DNA from: Triplophysa rosa
Lineage: Eukaryota > Chordata > Actinopteri > Cypriniformes > Nemacheilidae
DNA: 64,000 nucleotides
Direction: 5' to 3'
Assembly: GCF_024868665.1 (NCBI RefSeq)
Contig: NC_079898.1
Location: 1,649,839-1,713,838 of the forward strand
Position 1 is the first letter of the stretch. Each line of letters opens with the position of its first letter. A program made the translations under genes and the position numbers. Under the pieces are notes generated by a model. That model searched no databases, was not told the DNA's origin, and saw only the letters and a list, made by a program, of their open reading frames with translations. Below are positions 56,340 to 64,000 of the stretch, piece by piece.

Positions 56340-56890
56340 GTACAACGAAATTAGAGTGCCATCCAATCAGTGCATAATCAATATCAACAATCATGTAAAA
56401 CAGATAAAAATAATAATAATTAAAATAAAATCAGACCCACACACATACAGCATACATTTAGTTAATTATTGCACTTTAAATTATGTTTTAGCAGCATTGT
56501 GTGTAGTGACTGCTGTTGGGTTTCCTTGTTTCAAACACTTTTGTACATTCTACCCGACGGCAACAGCTCAGACAAACAATGTCCAGGGTGTGATGTGGCC
56601 TTTATTATGTTGGGCCTTTTTAAGGCAGTGGGAGCTGTGTAATTCTTCCAGAGTAGGGAGAGGTCATCCAACGATCTTCTCGGCAGTTTTAATGACCCCC
56701 TGAAGTTTTTTTCTGTGAGCTACAGGGCACCTGCTATATCATACACAGATACAGTAAGTGAGAGTGCTCTCAATAGAGTACCAATAAAAAGACACCAGTA
56801 GACTCTGTTCTTCATAAGCACCCTTAGGAAGTACAGTCTCTTTTGAGCCTTTTTTAGCCGCTCAGATATATGCACACTCCAGATCCTCCT
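56340..56890 (-). pseudogene. non-LTR reverse transcriptase C-terminal relic
   Basis: The minus strand reads RLKKAQKRLYFLRVLMKN near 56850, and further on VIKTAEKIVG, PLPTLEELHSSHCLKKAQHN and HPW-like residues. This is the typical order at the C-terminus of L2/Rex-like LINE polymerases. Stops and shifts break it. Confidence 0.6.
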
Positions 56891-56896
56891 CCTTGT

Positions 56897-57145
56897 CTGC
56901 ATTTGGGTCTCTGTCCTTGCACCTCACCAATCCGTGACAGAATGAACCAGCCATAAATGGACCCAGCAGACAGAGGGATCGCAGCGGGAGGGGACGATGC
57001 AGCCGGACTTCCTTCCAGGGTCGAGACCGCCGGAACCCGGACCACCGGGCTCGATCCCTTCCAGGTTTGAGGTCGTCGGGTTCACCTCCAGGGTCGAGAC
57101 CGCCGGTGTCCTGTTCCGGCCACAGATCCCTGCCGGTAGAGGCTG
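56897..57145 (+). mobile_element. gypsy-type LTR end with start of gag
   Basis: The phrase ctgcatttgggtctctgt...ccgtgaca is a U5 end like those of the family A LTRs. A short leader follows, then ATGGACCCAGCAGACAGA (MDPADR), as at the start of gag in fish gypsy elements. The frame runs about 40 codons and the fragment ends near 57145. It supports assigning family A-like LTRs to the gypsy group. Confidence 0.5.
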
Positions 57146-57309
57146 CACATTAATGCTAATAATGTTAGAAATAACCATCAGTTTCTTGCTAAATTGATTC
57201 GCTTCACAAGAATCAATACCTCACCAGGAGAACTGAGGATTACTTTTGTATTGGATATTGGACTTTTGTATAGGACTTGGTATAGGACTGCCGTTTCTGC
57301 TAAATATCT

Positions 57310-57415
57310 TCTTTATTGTTCTACAGAAGAAAGATTTTCACCAAAATGTTTGATGGCCTGAGGGTGAAACAGCAAATTATCATTTTGGGTGAACTATCCC
57401 TTTTAGGGTACTAAA
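57310..57415 (+). repeat. terminal fragment of a common fish transposon
   Basis: The phrases gatggcctgagggtgaaaca and ttttgggtgaactatccct match the family seen at 35313 and 39132. Confidence 0.55.
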
Positions 57416-58031
57416 GTCCAAAGCATTCACAGCTCCCTACAAAATATTTCTTATGAACATTTTCCTCCTAATATATTATTATTTCCCCACAAGAATTTAG
57501 ATAACATGGAGTCAATAGACACGCAGGTTCTCAGGTCAACAAATAAGGATAGAGCTCTGTAAACTATCTGCTTTAGATATCAAGTGTCACAAACTGCACA
57601 GGCACTCGGGAGGTTTATTAAAGGTAATCCACAAACATAACCCAAGACAGGCATACAGTCCAAAACATAGCTAATCAGTCCAAACAGAGCAAACACATAC
57701 AAAGGGCAATACAAACACGTAATTAGTGATGTGACCTTTGAACCGAAGCTTCGAAGTTTGTGTTGAGCAAAAATAGGTGTGCCTGATGAATCCTTGATTC
57801 GAGGCTTGTGTTGTTAACGAAGAAATCTTGTGAGCAATGACAAAAGAGGCCTCGGTTTGTGTGGAATATGTCATCAGTTTGGTCTGAGTATCGCTCACGG
57901 ATGAAGCGGTTTCAAAACTCGCGCCACCTTGTGGGTGTTGTGGTGTTTCAGAGAGGTGTCGGGAGTAGAAGTACCAGAAGTAGAGAGTCAGAGAGTTGTC
58001 TTATTATTGTCGTTGTTTGCTTGATCTCCTT
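57416..58031. other. mostly unrecognised; possible hAT end
   Basis: The part at 57727-57990 (gtgacctttgaaccgaagct) resembles the terminus of a fish hAT element but I cannot define both ends. The rest is not recognised. Confidence 0.3.
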
Positions 58032-58856
58032 TTTTTTGTGATCAACATTTTTTATTGATTCAAAATACAACAAAAGTACTCACAAAAACCAATAACAACA
58101 ACAACAACAACAACAACAGAGACAAACAACATTTTTTTTTAGAAAACATCCAGACAGAAGGAGGGCAACAGACCTGCGCCCTGCTTTGTGGTGAAAGGAA
58201 AGAGAGAATAAGTAGGCCAAACTATAATTTGGTCATATATTCTAGTATATCGGAACATAAATTGTGCCAGGCATTAATAGTAACAGGTTTAGCCTTATTA
58301 AGACGTGCAGTTGTATATTCAAAGGACACTATATTCACAAGATTGTGAATCCAATATGTTTTTCTACACATAGTTGGTGTGAACCAATTCTGTATTATTG
58401 CTTTTTAAGCAGATGTGAAACCAGCAAACAGCATTTTCTTTTGTATCAGACCTACGTCAAGATCGGATAAAGTAGAATTGACATAAGTCCACATAGCATA
58501 AACAATTGGACATTCCCAAAACATATGGAGAAAGGTACCTGATAATGTACTGTTGCAGATATGGCAATTATATGTTGTTTGTAACTTCATTTTAAACCTC
58601 TTACAGGGGGTAATGTATGCTCTCTGGATAACTTTGAAGTGGATAAGACGGTGTGCCAGATTTTTGGACGTTAAGCTGAGATTTGACCACACCCTCTCCC
58701 AGTCAGGTGAAATATTGAGAGAAGATAATTCGCAATTCCAAATAGATTGAATAGAGAGAGGTTTAGTAATGTGATCATTGAGCTTGCCATATATAAATGA
58801 AACGGATGTCCGACCATGAGGGGGGGTAATCAAATCCCACATAGGGTGTGGAGAAA
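58032..58856 (-). mobile_element. L1-type LINE 3' end, split by DIRS copy 3
   Basis: The minus strand ends with an AATAAA-containing 3' region and an A run (plus-strand tttttttt near 58030). An (AAC)n run lies at 58085-58120. The 5' side is cut at 58856/58857 by DIRS copy 3; sequence beyond the right edge of the window may continue it. Confidence 0.75.
58405..58856 (-). pseudogene. L1 ORF2 C-terminal fragment
   Basis: The frame reads SFIYGKLNDHI, WERVWSNLSLTSKNLAHRLI, HFKVIQRAYITPCKRFKM and then NCHICNSTLSGTFLHMFWEC. The final C-x2-C-x7-H-x4-C knuckle and the H-R-L-I-x-F-K-x-x-x-R-A-Y-x-T-P block are typical of the C-terminus of L1-clade ORF2. The frame is open from the DIRS junction to the normal stop, so this part was young when DIRS inserted. 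RT and endonuclease are not in the window. Confidence 0.8.
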
Positions 58857-59085
58857 CGTCTCGGTTACGTTTGTAACCTCGGTTCCCTGATGGAGGGAAC
58901 GAGACGTTGTGTCGAACCGACAGATGGGGTTCGTCCTTGAGAACCAATCGCTTCCGACTTCTCTAGAAAAGGCCAATGAAAATTGGCGAATGAAATTTGC
59001 ATGCCGGACTCCGCCCCCGGATATCCGGGTATAAAAGGGAGACGGCATGCCTCATTCATTCACCTTAGTTCTGAGGAGCCTGAGA
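58857..59085 (-). repeat. DIRS copy 3 right terminal repeat with extension
   Basis: The first 46 bases (CGTCTCGGTTACGTTTG...) are the end-specific extension and the repeat proper follows. It includes gggtataaaaggg. It is nearly the inverse of 13480-13686 of copy 1. Confidence 0.85.
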
Positions 59086-59129
59086 CCTCTCACGACTGCT
59101 GCAGTGGACAGCACGTGTTGTGGCAAGAG

Positions 59130-59238
59130 GACACAACGTCTCGTTCCCTCCATCAGGGAACCGAGGTTACAAACGTAACCGAGACGTTCCCTTTCTGTCG
59201 GTCTCTCGACGTTGTGTCGAACCGACAGATGGGGTTCC
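59130..59238 (-). repeat. DIRS copy 3 internal complementary region
   Basis: The complement of the right-end extension up to 59186 is joined to the complement of the left end from 59187 (TTCCCTTTCTGTCGG). Confidence 0.88.
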
Positions 59239-59877
59239 TATGGAAAACGCCATAACACTGTGCCCTGTCACAATCTCAACGAAGCGACGGTGACTGGCCT
59301 GGGCGTGTCAGCCGTGAGCGCTACCGCGAAATTGTAACCTACCAGTGGGTAGGTAGGGGGTCCCAGAGCTTTCTTGAAAGGTGGGAAGGCCCCTACCTTC
59401 GGCCTCACAGGCGGCGGCCTTGTTTCTCTAACAGCGAGAAGCCGCCCGGAACCGTAAGGCCACTGGGTAAGCGCTACTTCCTCAAGTGGGGGATGCGCTA
59501 CAGAGACCACTTCCTACCGCAGGGAGGAGACTAGTGGAGATACCAACATGGTCTCACCGATGGGGGAGAACTCATGGGAAGAAAGTGCGGCTGAAGAGTA
59601 AACCGCGAGGTGGAGGTCCACCTGGGGAGGTCATGGGTTACCAAGGTGGGAACCAGCATGAGGATACATCAGACGGAACCGCCCTACTGGGGGGTTGCAA
59701 CGTCTGGTAGCACTAGGTCCGGTTAGAGCTATGTTGCGAATAACTCCGGTGATACCCGGCCTAAGGGGCAGGGCTGCTCTGCCCAGCCCGCCCGCAGGAG
59801 GTGCTTGCTAGTGATGGATGGAGTGCCTGTTCTTCACCCAGTGGGGGAAGAAGGGAGGCTAGTAGTACGCTGACCCC
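59239..59877 (-). other. DIRS copy 3 non-coding 3' region
   Basis: This conserved block is strongly similar to the inverse of 12710-13301 and to 36100-36745. No good frame is present. Confidence 0.55.
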
Positions 59878-60383
59878 CTAAGGAGAAAGGGGGGGAGGTA
59901 CTGTCATAGGCGTACGCCCTACCGGCCGCCAGTCTTGCCTGATGCCTGCAAGACTCGAGCCGATACCGGTTTTACGCGGAGGCTGTAGGACCTCGCGAAG
60001 GTGATGGGTGTAGCCCAACCCGCAGCTCTGCAAATGTCTGCCAGAGAGGCGCCTCGAGCCAGTGCCCACGAGGAGGCTGTACTCCGTGTGGAGAGAGCTC
60101 TCACCCAGTGGGCGTAGGCGATCTTAGGACAGGTACGCCATCGACGACGCCCATGATCCAGTGCGTTAATCTCTGTTTGAGACAGCCCTCCCTGCTGATC
60201 TCCAAAACAGACAAAGAGCTGCTCAGAGCTACTGTGGCTCTGCGTGCGGTCCAAGCAGAGGCGCAATGCGCGTACTGGACACAACACGGATGAGGTTGGG
60301 TTTTCCTCCCCGGTGGGGAGCACCTGTAAGTTCACCACCTGGTGTCGCGGGGGAGTGGTGGGAACTTTGGGCACGTAGCCGGG
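59878..60383 (-). pseudogene. DIRS copy 3 tyrosine recombinase, catalytic C-terminal part
   Basis: The minus strand reads GYVPKVPTTPPRHQVV, VLCPVRALRLCLDRTQSH, EQLFVCFGDQQGGLSQTEI, then RALSTRSTASSWALARGASL and ADICRAAGWATPITFARSYS. STR holds the second catalytic Arg, but the His usually before it is Leu here. AGW and a final Tyr in ARSYS are kept. This is the best-preserved recombinase C-terminus of the three copies. It is separated from its N-terminal half by a tandem array. Confidence 0.75.
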
Positions 60384-60648
60384 AAATGGACTGAGGGCGT
60401 GGAGATATAATTTCAAGTAAGTCACTGTGTAATGAATGCAAACTTACTTGAAAATGGACTGAGGGCATGGAGGTATAATTTCAAGTATGTCACGGTGTAA
60501 TGCATGCAAACTAACTTGAAAATGGACTGAGGGCGTGGAGGTATAATTTCAAATAAGTCACTGTGTAGTGCATGCAAACTTACTTGAAAATGGACTGAGG
60601 GCGTGGAGGTATAATTTCAAGTAAGTCACTGTGTAATGCATGCAAAAC
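60384..60648 (-). repeat. 4 x 68-bp tandem array inside the recombinase
   Basis: The word ATGGACTGAGGGC starts at 60386, 60454, 60522 and 60590, exactly 68 bases apart. Units differ at only a few positions. Each unit holds an inverted pair, ACTTACTTGAAA and TTTCAAGTAAGT. The array replaces the recombinase segment between KRV and RPRPGYV. Confidence 0.9.
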
Positions 60649-61015
60649 CCTCTTGAGCGTCCTCCCGAGAGCCGTCTTCATCGTGAAGTAAGAAAGAGCG
60701 GAATCTCCGAGGGGCTCCAGGACCGCATCAAGGTCGTAAGAGGGTACGGAGCGCGGGTGATGTCCTTCCCGCGCCCCTAGGAACCAAATGATCAGGTTGT
60801 GCTGTCCTAGAGACTACCAGCAACTGGGTCGTGATGAGCGGCAACAGCGGCTACATACACGTTCAGTGTGGAAAGGGAGAAATTATTCTCAAGTCTCAGG
60901 AAAGACCGCAACCACATGATCAAGCAACTCCGCGAATCTTCTCTCGAGAAGAGCACCAGAATGAGAAGAGGCACCACTAGGCGTATCGTCACCTAGTGGC
61001 CAGGGCCCTAGCCTG
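60649..61015 (-). pseudogene. DIRS copy 3 tyrosine recombinase, N-terminal part
   Basis: The minus strand shows FSLSTLNVYVAAVAAHHDPV (60807-60992) of the DNA-binding half. Near the array it shows a decayed MKTAL...LKRV that holds the first catalytic Arg. Frames are shifted relative to the catalytic part. Confidence 0.65.
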
Positions 61016-61560
61016 AGTAGTGGTCTAAACCGCCGCAGGGGTTAGGCCACTCAGGATCTTCTCGCTCCGTCCAGGGGCCAGACATGGAGGTTCCAGAGGT
61101 CTAGCCCGTGATGCCATAACGTGCCCTTCCCCTGGGAAAGCAGGTCCTTCGTCAGGGGAATCGGCCTGGGGGGAGCTGTCGTCAAGAGCATTAGCTCCGA
61201 GAACCAAGTCCGGTTGGGCCAGTATGGCGCAACTAGTACACTTGATGCTCCTCTTCCCTGACCTTGCACAGGGTCTGTGCAGTGAGGCTCACTGGGGGAA
61301 GACGTACTTCCGATGGTTCCACGGCCAGCTGTGCGCTAGAGCCTCCGTGCCGAGGCAGGGAGTACCTTAGCAGCAATGGGTGGTGTCCAGGGAGGCAAAG
61401 GGGTCTACCTGAGCCCGCCCTGACTGTCCCAAATGAGCTGGCTACGCGGGGGTGGAGTCGCCACTCTCCGCGAAGCGTAACTGACGAGAGAGCACATCGG
61501 CTGTCTGGTTCAGGTCACCTGGGATATGTGTGGCCCTGCGGACTCCACAGGAGGAGGCGT
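61016..61560 (-). pseudogene. DIRS copy 3 methylase-like region
   Basis: The minus strand encodes SVLVAPYWPNRTWFSELMLL and neighbouring blocks corresponding to VDLFAS...DALAHSW of copy 1, in broken frames. It lies between RNase H and the recombinase as in other DIRS elements. Role unknown. Confidence 0.55.
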
Positions 61561-62020
61561 CGGGAGAGTCGTGTTAGCTGCCATAAGCGAACGCCACCCT
61601 GGCGGTTAAAAACGCTACGGCAGTTGTGCAGTCTGACCGGACCAGCACGTGCTCGTTCTGCACAAGAGGTTGTAACCCCTTCAGTGCGGGTAGCACATCC
61701 AACAACTCTAGGCAATTGAATGCCTGCGCAGGCGGGGGCCCGTCCATCGCCCTGACACTGCATGCCCGTTGCACACGGCACCCCAACCCTGCAGGGAGGC
61801 GTCTGCCTGACACGTCTCGCCTGCCCGAGAGGGACCCCCGTCCGTATAAAAGGTCATTGAAGACCAAGGGGTTAGGGTGCGTCGGCAGAAAAGCGTAATC
61901 ACCATCCGCCTGCTGCCGGTGTGCCACGTTCTCCAGGGAACTCGACTCTGTAGCCAGTGTTGGAGCGGTCTCATGTGCATCAACCTGAGGGGTATCACCA
62001 CCGTCGAGGATGCCATGTAC
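61561..62020 (-). pseudogene. DIRS copy 3 RNase H
   Basis: The minus strand keeps blocks missing in copy 1: ADASLQGWGAVCNGHAV with the first catalytic Asp, LELLDVLPALKGLQPLV with the Glu, NEHVLVRSDCTTAVAFL with the next Asp, and LTRLSRRLLLW. Frames change between them. It is the best guide in this window to the full RNase H of the family. Confidence 0.7.
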
Positions 62021-62640
62021 CCAGGAGTCTCCTCCCGCTGACTGCTTGAAAAATTCCAGGCAGTACAACACTGACTGAGCGCAATCGCGCTGTAATGGAG
62101 ACAGAGTTGAGTTCCATACCAAAAAAGAGTATGCTCTGCACAGAGGAGAGCTTGCTCCCTTTCGGTTGACCTGTGGTCCCAATCGATCTAGGTGCCGGAG
62201 CACTAGGTCCCTGTGTATACATAACAGATCTCACGAGTGTGTCAAATGAGCCAGTCGTCGAGATAGTTTAGTACCCGTACACCTCCCTCCCTGAGGGGAG
62301 TGAGGGCGGCTTCCACGATCTTCGTGAAGACTCGTGGGGACAGAGACAGACCGAAGGGGAGGACTCTGTACTAATATGCCTGACCCTCGAAAGCGAACCG
62401 TAGGAACGGGCGATGACGAGGGAGAAGAGACATGAGAGGAAGCGTCCTTCAGGTCGATTGCCATGAATCCATCTTGACATCTGACAGATGCCAGGATGCG
62501 CTTCTGCGTAAGCATCCTGAACGGCAGCTTGAGTAGGTGCCTGTTCAGGGTATGCAGATCTAGCTACCCCCGCTCTTTTGGGGACGATGAAGTACGGGCT
62601 GTAAAACCCGTTGAACATCTCGGCTAGAGGGACGAGCGCG
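62021..62640 (-). pseudogene. DIRS copy 3 reverse transcriptase
   Basis: The minus strand shows FIVPKRAGVARSA, DGFMAIDLKDASSHVS, SLSVCP-type remains of the LPFGLSLSPR block in a shifted frame, and NYLDDWLI followed immediately by a TGA. Then come KLSSVQSILFFGMELNS and HLDRLG. YLDD is intact, but deletions and shifts break the domain. Confidence 0.7.
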
Positions 62641-62859
62641 ATCGCTTCCTCACCATCGCTTCCTCACCGAAGCACGGGGCATCCTTGCCTCTGCTGAGGT
62701 TAAGAGGATGCACCGAAACTAGGGCGGGCGTCCGGGGAGTGGATCGCGTAGCCGAGATGGACCATATTCCATAGTCACCGTGACGGTTTGGGAAGCTCTA
62801 CAGGCTCCTAGGGACCGACAGGGAGGCTAGGGGTACGTTCTGCTTCATCGACCTCCCTG

Positions 62860-64000
62860 GGGTGGTTCGATGGCTGGCAGTACGGATCCCTCGCCGTGGG
62901 GGGGACCCCGGGGAGGAGATCGGCTCTGATCGGGCTGATGATTATCCTCGACATTGGGTCTCGCCGCAACGTCGAGTTGCCGAACACCGTCGGCAGAGGG
63001 TGAGAGCGGCTGTGATAATACCCAGACGATATGTGGCACAAAGCACCGTCGATTGAGAGTGCTTAGGCTGCTGATTATCCTCGACATTGGGTCTCGCCGT
63101 GACGCAACGTCGAGTTGCCGAACACCGTCGTGTAGAGGGTGAGAGCAGCTGATATAAACGCCCAGAGAGGGAGAAAAACTTTATAAAGGTATTCTCGAAC
63201 TCCCTGGGGTCTTCCCATGAGGGCCGCATTGGCTTTCACCGCGGCTGCTGATGGGGTGGTGGTCTCATCTTCGATGTCTCGAAGAGGACCAGGGCTGCTG
63301 GGAAGCAGACGGTGCACGGGATCTCGGCGGCCAGAGGGCGGTCGAGTCGCGGCTGGGGAGGACATACGTGATATCCTCTATCTGCTCCCTAACTGTCGAA
63401 CCCGACAGTATCACCAAACAGCCCCCCCTTGCGAGATGGGTGCATCGAGAAAGCGGACTTTCTCAGAGTTACTCACCTGTGCAAGGTTCAGCCAGAGGTG
63501 TCTCTCCTGGACCATAAGTGTGGACATCGCCCGACCCAGGGCCCGCGCGATCACCTTGTTCGCCCGAGAGCGAGGTCGGTGAAGCCGCGGAGTTCCTGCA
63601 TAAGCGCTGGGTCGGTCTTACCCTCGTGGAGCTCTCTCCGCGCATTGGCCTGCAGGAAGGCCATAGCATGGAGAGAGGGGACAGCTTGGCCCGCAGCAGA
63701 GTAAGCTCTCGACACCTCAGATGCCGAAAAGCCTACGTGCTTTGGACGGGAGTTTAGGTCAAGCCCTGGGGGACATTGACGTATCCTCTAGCTGCCCCAC
63801 CATCGAGGGAAGAAAGGGTGATGGAACTAGTTGACGTGTACGCACCAAAGGGGGCGTTCCAGGTCGTACTAGGTTCCTCATGCACTTCCAGGGGAACACG
63901 GCACTGAGGGTGAGTGCGGCTTGGAGCTGCTCTCAAGCCCGAAGAACCGTGTATCCAGCCGCGAGCATTGGGAGAGGCAGTGCGGCGCACCGCAACCCAA
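62860..64000 (-). pseudogene. DIRS copy 3 gag-like region (continues beyond window)
   Basis: The minus strand shows LEVHEEPSTTWNAPFGAYTS, TLSSLDGGAARGYVNVPQ and, further along, ELRGFTDLALGRT-like and RAMSTLMVQERHLWLNL-like blocks, then a Pro/Arg-rich tail. About 130 bases containing ctgattatcctcgacattgg are duplicated in tandem (about 62936-63068 and 63069-63143). The N-terminal part lies right of 64000. Confidence 0.6.

Larger units (their letters stand above)
58857..64000 (-). mobile_element. DIRS-type YR retrotransposon, copy 3 (runs off window)
   Basis: This copy is inverted relative to copy 1. Right terminal repeat, internal complementary region, recombinase, methylase-like region, RNase H, RT and gag are all present in order. 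The left terminal repeat should lie just beyond 64000. It inserted in an L1 coding region. It has a tandem array in the recombinase and a tandem duplication near the gag/RT boundary. Confidence 0.9.

Noticed and set aside
60384..60648. CRISPR-like array
   Set aside because: The 68-bp units are contiguous tandem repeats without unique spacers, in a vertebrate retrotransposon.

Overview
The window looks like a teleost, probably cyprinid, nuclear genome. It is AT-rich and carries fish-type SINE, L2, L1, hAT and Tc1 relics plus DIRS-type retrotransposons. No bacterial, viral or organellar gene set is present, and there is no CRISPR array. Long reading frames are nearly all transposon relics. All calls come from reading the sequence; nothing was searched against a database.

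The one host gene I can support is on the minus strand and matches vitrin (vit), a secreted extracellular-matrix protein. Its visible parts run right to left: a GC-rich probable non-coding first exon (about 49.57-49.70 kb), a signal-peptide exon (31579-31654), two exons for one LCCL domain (31343-31499 and 26527-26660), and a Lys/Pro exon with a GC splice donor (26362-26439). A Thr-rich linker exon follows (25702-25884), then two small candidate linker exons (5041-5109, 4831-4896). Reading phases agree across all of them. The von Willebrand A domains expected downstream are not seen and probably lie left of position 1. Introns of about 18 and 20.6 kb hold most of the mobile DNA.

Three DIRS-type tyrosine-recombinase retrotransposons dominate the window: 8050-13686 (+), 35711-40608 (-), and 58857 to the right edge (-). 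Each has inverted terminal repeats, an internal complementary region made of the complements of both termini, a gag-like region, RT/RNase H, a post-RNase H methylase-like region and a tyrosine recombinase. All are damaged: YLDD to YLND in copy 1, damaged recombinase catalytic boxes, a foreign insertion with a large deletion in copy 2, and a 4 x 68-bp tandem array in copy 3.

Elsewhere there are nested transposons whose order can be read from target-site duplications. These include SINE > hAT > DIRS (6955-14036), MITE > L2 > solo LTR (2830-4674), and hAT > LTR-like element (54868-56288). At 17290-18211 a complete LTR is fused to an inverted partial copy of itself, flanked by one TTAAC duplication. 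Several short hAT-type elements have exact 8-bp duplications. Regions 16.2-17.3, 18.2-20.4, 48.1-49.4 and 49.7-54.8 kb hold little I can recognise.
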